Below, piece by piece: positions 37,087 to 46,289 of a stretch of 64,000 nt of DNA. Each line of letters opens with the position of its first letter. Position 1 is the first letter of the stretch. The notes under the pieces are model-generated. The model had not been told where the DNA came from, did no database searches, and worked only from the letters and a program-made list of their open reading frames with translations. The position numbers and the translations under genes are program-made. Source of the DNA: Mycolicibacter heraklionensis (lineage in GTDB: Bacteria; Actinomycetota; Actinomycetes; Mycobacteriales; Mycobacteriaceae); the NCBI RefSeq assembly GCF_019645815.1, contig NZ_CP080997.1, positions 2,484,880 to 2,548,879 of the forward strand. The letters are read 5' to 3'.

Positions 37087-37425
37087 TCAGCGCCAGCGGT
37101 CGGCCGAATCGACGGCCTGCAGCAGGATGTCGCACAGCTGCCGCAGCTCGTCGTGGGGAGCGTTTTCGGACAGCGCGGTTGCGATGTCCTCGGCCGCGCA
37201 CCGCACCTGATAGACCCGGTCGGACAGTGCGGTCGCTTCGTCGGCCGAGAGCACCACGGAATCCGGCGTCAGCGCGGTCGTCTTCCCGCTGCTGATCAGG
37301 GCGCGCTGCTCGTAGGCGCGCTGCCGGCACGACTGTCGGCAGTATTGCCGGCGCCGACCGATCCCGGCATCACCCACGTCGCGGCCACACCATCGGCACG
37401 GCTGCGGGCGGGGGCTGCGGGGCAC
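37087..37425 (-). CDS. Small zinc-ribbon protein (Rv2049c-like)
   Basis: 112 residues from the GTG at 37425. The N-terminal ribbon is CRWCGRDVGDAGIGRRRQYC ending in RQSCRQRAYEQR, with Cys in CxxC and CxxxC pairs, typical of small nucleic-acid-binding zinc ribbons. The rest is helical and acidic. It is divergent from rbpA, as Rv2049c is in M. tuberculosis. Function unknown. The start was chosen because it gives a protein beginning just before the ribbon; the frame is open to 37551. Confidence 0.75.
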   Translation of the reverse strand: MPRSPRPQPCRWCGRDVGDAGIGRRRQYCRQSCRQRAYEQRALISSGKTTALTPDSVVLSADEATALSDRVYQVRCAAEDIATALSENAPHDELRQLCDILLQAVDSADRWR

Positions 37426-37516
37426 GTCTGCACACCTTAGTCCGGGGACCGCGACGTTCCCGGTATCATGAGAGGTCGCGCCACGTGCGCCGGGAACTTC
37501 ACAGGGTCCGCTCGCG

Positions 37517-37522
37517 TTGACA
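37517..37522 (+). promoter_or_regulatory. Candidate -35 element of the rbpA promoter
   Basis: TTGACA, 43 bp before the rbpA ATG, in an otherwise GC-rich gap. No good -10 hexamer stands at the ideal distance (the region reads CACCAATAGGCAT), so the assignment is tentative. Confidence 0.35.
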
Positions 37523-37565
37523 CTCGCGAGGCATTTTTCACCAATAGGCATAAGGAGAGTGGGTC

Positions 37566-37901
37566 ATGGCTGATCGTGTTCTGCGGGGCAGTCGGCTGGG
37601 AGCCGTGAGCTACGAGACCGACCGCAACCACGACCTGGCGCCGCGCCGCATGGCGCGCTACCGCACTGACAACGGTGAAGAGTTCGAGGTGCCCTTCGCC
37701 GACGACGCGGAGATCCCCGGCACCTGGATGTGCCGTAACGGCCTGGAAGGCACCCTGCTCGAGGGCGACCTGCCCGAGCCGAAGAAGGTCAAGCCGCCGC
37801 GCACCCACTGGGACATGCTGCTGGAGCGCCGCTCGGTCGAAGAGCTCGAAGAGCTGCTCAAGGAGCGCCTGGAGCTGATCAAGACGAAGCGGCGCGGCTA
37901 A
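37566..37901 (+). CDS. rbpA: RNA polymerase-binding protein RbpA
   Basis: 111 residues. RbpA binds RNA polymerase and the principal sigma factors and stabilises open complexes; it is essential in mycobacteria and affects rifampicin tolerance. The N-terminal tail and core (YETDRNHDLAPRRMARYRTD, NGEEFEVPFADDAEIPGTWM) are followed by the basic linker (EPKKVKPPRTHWDMLLERRS) and the C-terminal sigma-interaction helix. AAGGAG lies 8 bases before the ATG. Nearly identical to the M. tuberculosis protein (Rv2050). Confidence 0.97.
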   Translation: MADRVLRGSRLGAVSYETDRNHDLAPRRMARYRTDNGEEFEVPFADDAEIPGTWMCRNGLEGTLLEGDLPEPKKVKPPRTHWDMLLERRSVEELEELLKERLELIKTKRRG

Positions 37902-37930
37902 GCCTTCGCCGCTCTTTCGGCCCCGGCGCT

Positions 37931-37958
37931 GTGCCCGCGGCGAACTAGCCGCGGGCGC
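37931..37958. terminator. Hairpin terminator between rbpA and ppm1
   Basis: GTGCCCGCGGC (37931-37941) pairs with GCCGCGGGCGC (37948-37958), 11 bp with one G-U, around a 6-nt loop. It lies 30 bp past the rbpA stop. The loop contains the ppm1 stop codon, so the right arm is also ppm1 coding sequence, and the hairpin could act in both directions. Confidence 0.55.
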
Positions 37959-38697
37959 TCCGGAGCCGGTTCACCCGGCCGCCGATCCCCCACCGCGCGA
38001 CCTTGACCATCGCTTCGCGGATGTTGGAACCGCTCATCTTCGACACGCCCAGCTCACGCTCGGTGAACGTGATCGGCACCTCGGTGATGGTGAAGCCGCT
38101 GTTGACGGCCCGCCAGGTGAGGTCGACCTGGAAGCAGTAGCCCTTCGAGTCGACCGCGTCCAGGCCGATCTTCTCCAGCACCCCGCGACGGTACGCGCGG
38201 TAGCCGGCGGTGATGTCGTGGATTCCGACGCCGAGCAGCAGACGCGCATAGGTGTTGGCGGTCTTGGACAGCACCAGCCGGCGCACCGGCCAGTTCCGCA
38301 CCGTCCCGCCGTCGACGTAGCGCGAGCCGATCGCCACGTCGGCTCCGGCGTCGATGGCGTCCAGCAATCGGTAGAGCTGCTCGGGTGCGTGGCTGCCGTC
38401 GGCATCCATCTCCACGATCACCTCGTAGTTGCGCTCCAGCCCCCAGGCGAAACCGGCCAGGTAGGCCGCGCCCAGGCCGGCCTTGGAGGTCCGGTGCATC
38501 ACGTGAATGCGGGCGGGGTCGGCGGCCGCCCGCTCGTCGGCCAGCTTCCCGGTTCCGTCCGGGCTGCCGTCGTCGACGACGAGGACGTGCACGTCGGGGC
38601 GAGCCTGCTGTAGCCGGTCCAGGATGAGCGGCAGGTTCTCCAACTCGTTGTAGGTGGGGATGACCACCAGCGTGTGCAGGCTGGGACGCTCACTCAT
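37945..38697 (-). CDS. ppm1: Polyprenol monophosphomannose synthase
   Basis: 250 residues of the GT-A, family 2 dolichol-phosphate-mannose synthase type. It moves mannose from GDP-mannose to polyprenyl phosphate, the donor for lipomannan, lipoarabinomannan and protein mannosylation. Motifs are [28 protein letters not shown], the metal-binding [14 protein letters not shown] and [14 protein letters not shown]. The ATG at 38697 overlaps the lnt stop by 8 bp. In M. tuberculosis the two are one protein (Ppm1, Rv2051c); here, as in M. smegmatis, they are two genes. Confidence 0.94.
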   Translation of the reverse strand: MSERPSLHTLVVIPTYNELENLPLILDRLQQARPDVHVLVVDDGSPDGTGKLADERAAADPARIHVMHRTSKAGLGAAYLAGFAWGLERNYEVIVEMDADGSHAPEQLYRLLDAIDAGADVAIGSRYVDGGTVRNWPVRRLVLSKTANTYARLLLGVGIHDITAGYRAYRRGVLEKIGLDAVDSKGYCFQVDLTWRAVNSGFTITEVPITFTERELGVSKMSGSNIREAMVKVARWGIGGRVNRLRSARG

Positions 38698-40471
38698 CGG
38701 CGCCGTTCCTCCCGTTCTCCGCATCGGCGCCGGTGCGGCCCCGCTTGACATGACGTCGCGTAATCCGACCGCGCATGAACGTTCCATTTTGCCGTATGGC
38801 GGCCAGCAGGGCCGCAACGGCCGCTCCGAGCAGCACCCATTGGATCACTGGCGCCCACCGGGTCGCGGGCGTCAGCGTGGTCTTGAGCCGCAGGTGGCTG
38901 TCGAGATAGGCGGGCTCGAAGAAGGCGGTGCGGGCCAGCTCGCGTCCGTCGGGGGCGATCACGGCACTGATTCCGGTGGTCCCGGCGACCACGACGTAGC
39001 GGTCGTGCTCGACTGCGCGCACCTTGGCGAACGCCAGCTGCTGGTCGCTCATCGTCTCGTCGAACGTCGCGTTGTTGGTCGGTACGGCCAGCAGCTGGGC
39101 GCCGGCGAGCACCGACTGGCGCGGCGCGCGATCGAAGATCACTTCCCAGCAGGTGGTCACCCCGATCGGGACGCCGGCGACATGCACCACCCCGTTGCCG
39201 TGGCCAGGAACGAAATACCCTGCCCGGTCGGCATAGTCGGACAGGTGGCGGAAGAACCCGCGCCACGGCAGGTACTCACCGAACGGCTGCACGATCCGCT
39301 TGTCGTGGCTCTCCCCCGGCCCGGTGCGCGGATCCCACACCAGCACCGAATTCGACGCCACCGGATTGTCCCGGCTCCAGCCGGACGCGGCACGTACCGT
39401 GCCCACCAGGATCGGGGCGTCGATCGCTTGGGCGGCGACGGTGATCTGCTGCGCGGCATCGATGTTCGTCAGCGGATCGATGTCCGAGGCGTTCTCCGGC
39501 CAGATCACGAACAATGGCTGCGGGGCGCGCCCGGCCGCGACATCCTCTGCCAACCGCAGGGTTTCGCGGACGTGATAGTCGAGCACCTCGCGGCGCTGGG
39601 CGTTGAAATCGAGGCCGAGCCGCGGCACGTTGCCCTGCACGGCGGCCACCGTGATCGTCGGTTCGTCGCCCGCGCCCACCCCGGAACGGCGCACCCCCGG
39701 CCACACCACGACGGCGGTCAGCATCACCAGGCAGATACACAGTCCGGGCACCAGCACCGCCGGTGGGCGGTCGGCGGATCCGGGTGCCGGTGGATGCCGC
39801 AGCCAGCGCACGATCTCGATGGTCAGAGCGGTGCCGGCGCAACCGATCAGCACCACTCCGGTCGATAACAGCGGAACGCCGCCGAGCGCCACCAAGGGCA
39901 GCAACGGTCCGGCGGTCTGGCCGTATCCCGCGGCACCCCAAGGGAACCCGCCGAACGGGAATACCGACTTCGCCCATTCCTGGGCCGCCCACAGCAGCGC
40001 GAACCAGATCGGCCAGCCGGCCAAAGAGCGCACGGCGACCGCCGCCGATCCGAACAGCGCGGGAAACAGTGCACACATCAGGGCCAGCATCAGCCAGGGC
40101 AGCGCGCCGACCAGCCCGCCCACCCACGGCAGCAGCGGCAGATAGAACGCCAGGCCGAACAGCAGGCCGTAGCCGAAACCTCCGGCCACGGTGGTCTCGC
40201 GGCGAACGAGCACCCAGCTCAGCAGCGCGAAGGCCAAAATCGCGGCCCACCACCAGTTCAGCGGGGGAAAGCTGGAACGCAACAGCATGCCCGCGCCCAC
40301 CGAGGCGGCCAGCTGCGCCCAGCGATCCGCGGCGGCGAAGCCCAGCCGTTCCAGTCGGTTCGGCCCCGGCGGGTCGGCGTGGGTGAGAACGTCACCGGCC
40401 GATTGGGTTGGCACCCCATCGGCCGGGTCGGCGGGGGTTTCGGCAGCCGGTTCGTCGGTGGTCTCAGCCAT
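38690..40471 (-). CDS. lnt: Apolipoprotein N-acyltransferase
   Basis: 593 residues. About six to eight membrane helices (60-260) precede a nitrilase-like outer domain. The catalytic Glu is in [14 protein letters not shown] and the Cys in [27 protein letters not shown] is the usual central loop. It adds the third acyl chain to lipoproteins at the membrane, relevant to LppI and the sugar-binding lipoprotein in this window. The start at 40471 overlaps the stop of the amidohydrolase gene by 8 bp. The N-terminal 40 residues are acidic and disordered. Coupled to ppm1. Confidence 0.94.
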   Translation of the reverse strand: MAETTDEPAAETPADPADGVPTQSAGDVLTHADPPGPNRLERLGFAAADRWAQLAASVGAGMLLRSSFPPLNWWWAAILAFALLSWVLVRRETTVAGGFGYGLLFGLAFYLPLLPWVGGLVGALPWLMLALMCALFPALFGSAAVAVRSLAGWPIWFALLWAAQEWAKSVFPFGGFPWGAAGYGQTAGPLLPLVALGGVPLLSTGVVLIGCAGTALTIEIVRWLRHPPAPGSADRPPAVLVPGLCICLVMLTAVVVWPGVRRSGVGAGDEPTITVAAVQGNVPRLGLDFNAQRREVLDYHVRETLRLAEDVAAGRAPQPLFVIWPENASDIDPLTNIDAAQQITVAAQAIDAPILVGTVRAASGWSRDNPVASNSVLVWDPRTGPGESHDKRIVQPFGEYLPWRGFFRHLSDYADRAGYFVPGHGNGVVHVAGVPIGVTTCWEVIFDRAPRQSVLAGAQLLAVPTNNATFDETMSDQQLAFAKVRAVEHDRYVVVAGTTGISAVIAPDGRELARTAFFEPAYLDSHLRLKTTLTPATRWAPVIQWVLLGAAVAALLAAIRQNGTFMRGRITRRHVKRGRTGADAENGRNGADE

Positions 40472-42077
40472 GCAGAACCACACCACGGTGCACAGTGCGA
40501 CGGCATCGGGGGCTGGCGCCGGACTCGATCACCGGCAGCACGGGCACCCGTGCGCGCGGATCGGTCGACCACCGCTGGACCTTGTCGCGGGGCGCCTCGA
40601 CGGCCAGGGCGCTGGTCTCCCACACTGCGTACGACGCGGGTGCGCCGGCCACCAGCGTCCCGGTGATGCCGTCGTTGATACCGGCTGCCCGCCAGCCACC
40701 CCGCGTCGACGCGGCGAAAGCGGCCCGCATCGACACCGCACTGCCCGGCGTGCGGTGGTGGGCGGCTGCGCGCACGGCAGCCCACGGATCCAGTGCGGTC
40801 ACCGGGCTGTCAGAACCGAACGCGAGGGGCACGCCTTGGGATGCTAACAGCGCGAACGGGTTCAGCCCGGCGGCTCGCTCGGCGCCCAGCCGCTGAGCGT
40901 ACATGCCGTCCTCGCCGCCCCACAGGGCGTCGAAAGCCGGCTGCATGCTGGCGATCACGCCCCAGGAACCCAGCTTCGCGGCCTGTTCGGCGCTGACCAT
41001 CTCCAGATGCTCCAGGCGGTGCCCGCACCGGGCCACCGCCGGCACCCCGAATTTCTCCACCGCCCGTTCCAGTGCCGAAACCACCGTGGCGACCGCGGCG
41101 TCGCCGATCACGTGAAATCCGGCGGTCACCTCCGCCTCGGTACAGGCGCACAAGTGGGCGGTGACCGCGTCGATATCCAGATGACTCACCCCGGTACAGC
41201 CGGGTGCATCGGCGTAGGGCTCGTGGAGCCAGGCGGTGTGCGAGCCCAACGCCCCATCGACGAACAGATCGCCGCCGAGCCCGCGGGCGCCGGTGTCGGC
41301 GATCAACTCGCGTGCCCGGGCTGCGGTGGTGACCGCTTCGCCCCAGTAGCCGACGACCTCGACACCGTGGCCTGCATCGCTGCGGGCCCGTAGTTCGCGC
41401 CAGTCGTCGAGGCCGCCGATGTCCGGGCCTGCGCATTCGTGTACCGCGACGATCCCGGCCGCGGCGGCGGCATCCAGTGCCGCCGCCCGGGCTTCGGCGC
41501 GCTGCGAGGCGGTGAGCAGGGTGCCGGCCACGGTGCGGACGCGGTGGTGGGCGTCGCCGGACAGCGGGGCGTCGGCGTCGATACTCGGCGGCAATCCCGG
41601 GACCAGGTTCCGCAGCGCGGTCGAGGCCAGCGCGGAGTGGACGTCGGCGCGAGACAGGTATGCCGGTCGATCCCCCACCGCGGCGTCGATGGCCGCGGTG
41701 TCCGGGGCACGGCCCTCAGGCCAACCGGATTCGTCCCAGCCGTGCCCGCGGATCGGCTCGCCAGGATGGGCCGCGGCGTAGTCGGCGATGAGTTGCAGGC
41801 AGTGCTGTGCCGAGGTCGCCGGCCGGAGGTCCAGCCCGATGCGGCACAGCCCGGTATCGGTGACGTGGAGATGACTGTCCACGAAAGCCGGTGTCACCAG
41901 CGCGCCGTCGAGTTCGATCACCTCGGCCTGCGGGAACTGCTCACGGCCGACGTCGTCACTGCCCAGCCAGGCCACCACACCGTCCCGGACCGCCATCGCG
42001 GTGGCGTCCGGATGACTCGGGCTGTGGATTCGCCCGCCGAGCAGCAAAGAGACAGGTCTGCCGGTCACAACGGTCAC
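40464..42077 (-). CDS. Metal-dependent amidohydrolase (YtcJ-like)
   Basis: 537 residues from the GTG at 42077. Amidohydrolase family 3: [16 protein letters not shown] holds the HxH metal motif, [12 protein letters not shown] and [14 protein letters not shown] give further ligands, [10 protein letters not shown] follows, and [13 protein letters not shown] holds the catalytic Asp. The substrate is unknown; relatives hydrolyse N-acyl amino acids or cyclic amides. It is the first gene of a run with lnt and ppm1, linked by 8-bp overlaps, but no functional tie to lipoprotein processing is evident. Confidence 0.88.
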   Translation of the reverse strand: MTVVTGRPVSLLLGGRIHSPSHPDATAMAVRDGVVAWLGSDDVGREQFPQAEVIELDGALVTPAFVDSHLHVTDTGLCRIGLDLRPATSAQHCLQLIADYAAAHPGEPIRGHGWDESGWPEGRAPDTAAIDAAVGDRPAYLSRADVHSALASTALRNLVPGLPPSIDADAPLSGDAHHRVRTVAGTLLTASQRAEARAAALDAAAAAGIVAVHECAGPDIGGLDDWRELRARSDAGHGVEVVGYWGEAVTTAARARELIADTGARGLGGDLFVDGALGSHTAWLHEPYADAPGCTGVSHLDIDAVTAHLCACTEAEVTAGFHVIGDAAVATVVSALERAVEKFGVPAVARCGHRLEHLEMVSAEQAAKLGSWGVIASMQPAFDALWGGEDGMYAQRLGAERAAGLNPFALLASQGVPLAFGSDSPVTALDPWAAVRAAAHHRTPGSAVSMRAAFAASTRGGWRAAGINDGITGTLVAGAPASYAVWETSALAVEAPRDKVQRWSTDPRARVPVLPVIESGASPRCRRTVHRGVVLHG

Positions 42078-42111
42078 GACGTAGAAAGTACGGGTTGGCG
42101 GAGGCTGCGGG

Positions 42112-42603
42112 TCAGGCGACCGGAAGGGCGCGCTGCCCGACCTCGGTGACGTCGACAAATTCGGCGTCGATGTAGTCGGCTCGGCTCCCGGGTGTGCGCC
42201 GGGTGGTGTACCACTGCCGACCGACCGCGGCCGCAGCCACCAGCGGGGTGTGCCTGCCCAGCGCGGTGGCGGCCACCGCGGCCAGCAGCGGGCGGGCCGC
42301 GGCCCGAGTCGGGGGCGCCAACAGCAGCAAACCCACCAGCGAGGTCACGGGTCCCGGAACGAGGACCAGCAGGGTGCCGGCCGTGACCAGCCCGCTGTCG
42401 GCGAGAACGCCGGGGTCGGCGGGCTTGCGCAGGCGACGGATCTGGCGCCTGATCTGCCCGCTCGCCAGCACCAGGCCGGCCAGGAAGGTGCCCAGCAGCA
42501 CCAACGTCGTCCAGCCGAACCCGATGGTCCAGATCAACGCGACAACCGCCGCCACCTCGACCAGGGCGTAGAGACCGAACATTCGCAGCACAGTGCTCAC
42601 CAT
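42112..42603 (-). CDS. fxsA: FxsA-family membrane protein
   Basis: 163 residues. Two to three membrane segments (LYALVEVAAVVALIWTIGFG, TLVLLGTFLAGLVLASGQIR, LLVLVPGPVTSLVGLLLLAP) with the FxsA pattern, then a polar tail. FxsA is an inner-membrane protein known in E. coli for easing phage exclusion; its role in mycobacteria is unknown. Homologue of Rv2053c by position and type. The ATG at 42603 is chosen; a GTG one codon later is possible. Confidence 0.88.
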   Translation of the reverse strand: MVSTVLRMFGLYALVEVAAVVALIWTIGFGWTTLVLLGTFLAGLVLASGQIRRQIRRLRKPADPGVLADSGLVTAGTLLVLVPGPVTSLVGLLLLAPPTRAAARPLLAAVAATALGRHTPLVAAAAVGRQWYTTRRTPGSRADYIDAEFVDVTEVGQRALPVA

Positions 42604-42678
42604 GCCATCCCAACGTTCGGGCCGGTCATGTGGTTCCAGACCGTCGCGGCGACGCACTGGGACGGCAATACTGATGCG

Positions 42679-43380
42679 ATGACGACGATCCACATCGACG
42701 CGCCCGCCGGACCCATCGACGCGCTGCTCGACATTCCCGCCGGGCCCGGGCCGTGGCCCGGTGTGGTGGTGATCCACGACGCGATCGGCTACGGCAGGGA
42801 CATGCAGTCCATCTCCGGACGTGTCGCGGGCGCGGGCTACCTCGCGCTGTCGCCGAACCTGTACTCCCGGGGCGGCCGGGCGCGCTGCATCACCCGGGTG
42901 ATGCGGGAGCTGCTCACCCAGCGTGGCCGTGCACTCGATGACATCCTGGCCGCCCGCGATCACCTGCAGGCCATGCCGGAGTGCTCCGGCGCGGTCGGTA
43001 TCGCCGGCTTCTGCATGGGCGGCCAGTTCGCATTGATCCTGGCGCCCAAGGGGTTCGGGGCCTCGGCGCCGTTCTACGGTGTGCCGCTGCCCCGCCACCT
43101 CGAGCAGACCCTCGACGGCGCCTGCCCGATCGTGGCCAGCTTCGGGGGCCGCGACCTGATGGGCCGCGGCGCCGCCGATCGGCTACGCCGGGTGGTCGAG
43201 GACAAGGACATCGCGCACGACATCAAGGTGTATCCCAGCGTCGGTCACAGCTTCGCCAATCAGCTGCCGGCCCAGCCGCTGATCCGCATCGCCGGCTTCG
43301 GCTACGACGAGGCCGCGACCGCCGATGCCTGGGCACGCGTGTTCGGCTTCTTCGGCGAGCACTTGCACGCCACGGCCTGA
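42679..43380 (+). CDS. Dienelactone hydrolase-family protein (Rv2054-like)
   Basis: 233 residues, alpha/beta hydrolase of the dienelactone hydrolase type. The nucleophile is Cys in GIAGFCMGGQFA, the acid is near SFGGRDLMG, and the His is in SVGHSFANQ. VVVIHDAIGYGRDMQSI marks the oxyanion region. It probably cleaves a lactone or ester. Divergent from fxsA and convergent, 4 bp apart, with the di-iron repair gene. The arrangement matches Rv2053c/Rv2054. Confidence 0.9.
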   Translation: MTTIHIDAPAGPIDALLDIPAGPGPWPGVVVIHDAIGYGRDMQSISGRVAGAGYLALSPNLYSRGGRARCITRVMRELLTQRGRALDDILAARDHLQAMPECSGAVGIAGFCMGGQFALILAPKGFGASAPFYGVPLPRHLEQTLDGACPIVASFGGRDLMGRGAADRLRRVVEDKDIAHDIKVYPSVGHSFANQLPAQPLIRIAGFGYDEAATADAWARVFGFFGEHLHATA

Positions 43381-43384
43381 CCGG

Positions 43385-44083
43385 TCAGGCCGGACCGCCG
43401 GCCGCTGCGAGCACCCGCGGGAACAGCACGTTGTTCTCCTTGTGCACATGCAGATGGATGTCGGACTCCAGGTCTGCAAGACCGGCCAGCATCGCGGTGT
43501 AGCTGGCGCAGGCGTCCGCCGGGACGGTGTAGCCGTTGGTGAGCTCACGCAGTTCGGCCAGCAGATGACCGGCATTGTCGTGTTCCTGTTGGTTCTCCGC
43601 CAGTTCGGTGCGCACCTCGTCGGGCAGCGGGCGGTCCGGGCGCCCGGCGTGCAAGCTGATCTCGGGGAACAACAGCGTCTCTTCGGTGCGCAGGTGCGGC
43701 TCCATGCCGGCTCGAAGCTGGTGGAAGACCTCGCGGACCCGGCGCAGTTCGCTGTGCTTGGGGCCGTGCACGCGCGCCACTTTGTCGACCAACTCCGCCA
43801 ACCGCGGGAACTCGTCCCACAGGAACCGATGGTGGGTGCTGACAATGTGGGCGATCAGCGAGGTGTCGTCGTACTGCGCCCAGTCGGCCGGCCGGCCTGG
43901 TTCGTTGGCGTTGAGCGCGGCCAGCAGTTCGTCGGCGTCGACTCCGTCGGCGGCGCACGCCGCGGCCAGGGAGCGCTGACCGTGGCAGCAGAAATCGATC
44001 CCGAATCGGCTCAGGATGCGGGTGCTGGACGGGTCGGCGGTGACGATGTCGCCCAGGATCTGATCGGAAGTGACGGTGACCAT
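43385..44083 (-). CDS. Iron-sulfur cluster repair di-iron protein (RIC/ScdA/YtfE type)
   Basis: 232 residues. The N-terminal DUF542 domain has the Cys pair RFGIDFCCHGQRSL. The hemerythrin-like domain carries the di-iron ligands as HIVSTHHRFLWDE, EPHLRTEETLLFPE, QQEHDNAGHLL and LHVHKENNVLFPR. RIC proteins repair iron-sulfur clusters damaged by nitric oxide or peroxide. The ATG at 44083 is preferred over the longer frame. A perfect inverted repeat 41-57 bp upstream suggests control by a dimeric regulator. Confidence 0.92.
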   Translation of the reverse strand: MVTVTSDQILGDIVTADPSSTRILSRFGIDFCCHGQRSLAAACAADGVDADELLAALNANEPGRPADWAQYDDTSLIAHIVSTHHRFLWDEFPRLAELVDKVARVHGPKHSELRRVREVFHQLRAGMEPHLRTEETLLFPEISLHAGRPDRPLPDEVRTELAENQQEHDNAGHLLAELRELTNGYTVPADACASYTAMLAGLADLESDIHLHVHKENNVLFPRVLAAAGGPA

Positions 44084-44123
44084 GGTGGCTCCTAGCGGTC
44101 GGGGTTCCGATCTAACAATGCTA

Positions 44124-44140
44124 ATTTTGATGAGCAAAAT
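44124..44140. promoter_or_regulatory. Candidate operator upstream of the iron-sulfur repair gene
   Basis: ATTTTG-ATGAG-CAAAAT, a perfect 6-bp-arm inverted repeat in a markedly AT-rich gap, 41-57 bp before the start at 44083. Its position suits a repressor or activator of a nitric-oxide-responsive gene. The regulator is not identified. Confidence 0.45.
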
Positions 44141-44162
44141 CCATTATATGTGACGCAGTCGA

Positions 44163-44552
44163 TCACGCAGGGTCGGCCGGGGTCAGGGCCAGCCCGACGT
44201 TGGTGCGCATGCCACCACGCAGCTTGCTGAAAAAGTTGAACACGGGCCCGATGAGCTTGTAGCGCTTGCCGATCGCCGCATAGACGGCGCCGTTGTGCGA
44301 CTTGTCCAAGACCGTGGCGACGGCCTCGATCGCCTCGCTCTTGGGTCGGCCTCGCACATCGCAGACCGCCAAGGTGACTCGCGAGGTGTTGCGGATTCGC
44401 TTGACTTTCCAGGATGACTCCTGGGTGATCACCAACAGCCGGTCTCCGTCGGCCGCGGCCCACACCGGGGTCGGCTTGGGCCGGCCGTCCTTGGTGAAAG
44501 TGGTCAGCAGCAGATAGTCGGACTTGGCGATCTGGGCGAAAGTGGGGGCCAT
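44163..44552 (-). CDS. PPOX-class F420/flavin-dependent oxidoreductase
   Basis: 129 residues, split-barrel fold of the pyridoxamine-phosphate-oxidase class. TTFTKDGRPKPTPVW and LVITQESSWKVKRIRNTSRV are the cofactor-contact strands, and VTLAVCDVRGRP is the central strand. Many mycobacterial members use F420 rather than FMN; the actual cofactor and substrate are not visible. The ATG at 44552 gives a family-length protein. It may share a promoter region with the HTH gene 61 bp upstream. Confidence 0.85.
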   Translation of the reverse strand: MAPTFAQIAKSDYLLLTTFTKDGRPKPTPVWAAADGDRLLVITQESSWKVKRIRNTSRVTLAVCDVRGRPKSEAIEAVATVLDKSHNGAVYAAIGKRYKLIGPVFNFFSKLRGGMRTNVGLALTPADPA

Positions 44553-44613
44553 GCCCGCGAACCTACCCGCCCGGAGCCCCGGCGACAGCGACGCACACCG
44601 AACAGCCGAACGG

Positions 44614-44946
44614 CTACAGCGGTGGGCGGCTCGCGATTGGATGCAAGTCGGCGAGCTTGGGCAGCTCGGACTTGGGCTGCTCGGCTTTCGGCTGCTCGGC
44701 ATCCACGAATGCGGCTACGGCATCAAGCGTGATCAGTCCGTAGCGGACCAGCAGATCAACCGCGTTCAGACCGAAATGGGTGGCAACCCGGATCAGGTTG
44801 TCGGCGGTGATCAGACGCCCTTCATGCGCAGCCTTGTAGTAGGCAGACTTCCGATAGCCGAAGGCCTCGTATACCTCGGTCGCCGGGAGCGGCCTACCGA
44901 CCAGGTAGGGCAGCACAACCGACGGATCCTTTTTACGATCGTCCAT
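44614..44946 (-). CDS. Immunity-repressor-like helix-turn-helix protein
   Basis: 110 residues from the ATG at 44946. VYEAFGYRKSAYYKAAHEGR, ITADNLIRVATHFGLNAVDL and LVRYGLITLDAVAAFV form a helical DNA-binding domain like those of mycobacteriophage immunity repressors and related chromosomal proteins. An acidic Gln/Lys/Pro-rich tail follows (EQPKAEQPKSELPK). No phage genes lie nearby. The upstream sequence is AT-rich and probably carries its promoter. Target unknown. Confidence 0.65.
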   Translation of the reverse strand: MDDRKKDPSVVLPYLVGRPLPATEVYEAFGYRKSAYYKAAHEGRLITADNLIRVATHFGLNAVDLLVRYGLITLDAVAAFVDAEQPKAEQPKSELPKLADLHPIASRPPL

Positions 44947-45090
44947 GGTTTTACACGCTAGTCCTGTCAGGCTGGAATAGGTCAGTAAATTATATCGAAA
45001 TTCTTCGGGTATTCCCACAACCTGGGAATGTCGGGTTCCGTGACATCGTACGTAACGCCCAGTCGCGGCCCTAGGCCGGGTCCCGCTTTG

Positions 45091-45840
45091 TTAACGCGGC
45101 ATCCGGCGCCAGACGGCCTGCGGCAGCAGTCGCAGTGCGGCGAACAGCGGGCGCAGCTCCCACGGCACCCACACGGTGCGGCGGCCCCTGCGCAGGGCCC
45201 GGGCCGCCGCGAGCGCCACCTGCTGCGGGGTGCTCGCCAGCGGTGCGGGATCCATGCCGACGGTCATCCGGCCGACGACGAAACCCGGTCGCACGGTCAG
45301 CAGTCGCACACCCGTGCCGTGCAGTGCGTCCGCGAGCCCGCTGGCGAAGCCCTCGAGACCGGCTTTGGCCGAGCCATAGACGTAGTTGGCCCGTCGTACC
45401 CGCACCCCGGCCACCGAGGAGAACACCACCATGCGGCCCCGGCCGGCGGCGCGCATAGCCGTGGCCAGATGGGTGAGCAAGCTGATCTGGGCGACGTAGT
45501 CGGTATGCACGACGGCCACCGCGTGCGCCGCGTCGGACTCCGCGCGGGCCTGATCGCCCAGGACGCCGAATGCCAACACGGCGGTACCGATCGGGCCGTG
45601 CTCGGCAATCAGTGCCGCCACCAGAGGCCCGTGGGCGGTCAGGTCGTCGGCATCGAACTCTTTGGTGTGCACCGCGACCGCGCCCGCGTCGCGCACCGCG
45701 GCGACTTCGGAGTCGAGCCGATCGGCGGACCGGGCCGCCAGCACCACCGTCGCGCCCGGCGCGAGCTGCTGCGCCAGTTCGAGGCCGATCTCACTGCGTC
45801 CGCCGAAAATCACCACCGGCCCGTGCACCGTGTCGTTCAC
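45091..45840 (-). CDS. Short-chain dehydrogenase/reductase (Rv2073c-like)
   Basis: 249 residues of the SDR fold resembling DprE2. The cofactor segment is [20 protein letters not shown], and the catalytic residues are Ser in MVVFSSVAG and Tyr-Lys in [21 protein letters not shown] follows the second strand, whose Arg suggests NADPH. C-terminal [15 protein letters not shown] is a hydrophobic, basic, probably membrane-associated end. Divergent from the biliverdin reductase gene, as Rv2073c/Rv2074. Confidence 0.88.
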   Translation of the reverse strand: MNDTVHGPVVIFGGRSEIGLELAQQLAPGATVVLAARSADRLDSEVAAVRDAGAVAVHTKEFDADDLTAHGPLVAALIAEHGPIGTAVLAFGVLGDQARAESDAAHAVAVVHTDYVAQISLLTHLATAMRAAGRGRMVVFSSVAGVRVRRANYVYGSAKAGLEGFASGLADALHGTGVRLLTVRPGFVVGRMTVGMDPAPLASTPQQVALAAARALRRGRRTVWVPWELRPLFAALRLLPQAVWRRMPR

Positions 45841-45875
45841 GGCTGAGATTATCGCCTGCGCTAGCGTGGGCGGTG

Positions 45876-46289
45876 ATGGCGAACGCGACGACTCGACTCA
45901 CCAGTGACGCGTTGGCGTTTCTCACCGAACGTCACCTGGCGATGCTGACCACCCTGCGGGCCGACAATTCGCCGCACGTAGTGGCGGTGGGCTTCACCTT
46001 CGACCCGAAAACCCACATTGCCCGCGTGATCACCACCGGCGGTTCGCAGAAGGCAGTCAACGCCGAACGGGCCGGGGTCGCCGTGCTGAGCCAAGTCGAC
46101 GGGGCGCGCTGGCTCTCGCTGGAAGGCAGCGCCACCGTCAACGACGCCCCCGCAGCGGTTCGTGACGCCGAACTCCGTTACGCCCAGCGCTACCGCACGC
46201 CCCGGGTGAATCCGCAGCGTGTGGTGATCGAAGTCCAGGTGGAACGGGTGCTGGGTTCTGCCGATCTGCTCGACCGCGGCACCCGCTAG
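45876..46289 (+). CDS. F420-dependent biliverdin reductase (Rv2074-like)
   Basis: 137 residues, nearly the same sequence as M. tuberculosis Rv2074, which reduces biliverdin-IXalpha to bilirubin with F420H2. Key stretches are LSDA-like start [60 protein letters not shown] and [20 protein letters not shown]. Split-barrel dimer, cytosolic. It overlaps the convergent pepE stop by 4 bp. Confidence 0.93.
   Translation: MANATTRLTSDALAFLTERHLAMLTTLRADNSPHVVAVGFTFDPKTHIARVITTGGSQKAVNAERAGVAVLSQVDGARWLSLEGSATVNDAPAAVRDAELRYAQRYRTPRVNPQRVVIEVQVERVLGSADLLDRGTR

Noticed and set aside
38654..39868. Plus-strand open frame (404 codons) opposite lnt
   Set aside because: Antisense shadow of a conserved membrane enzyme.
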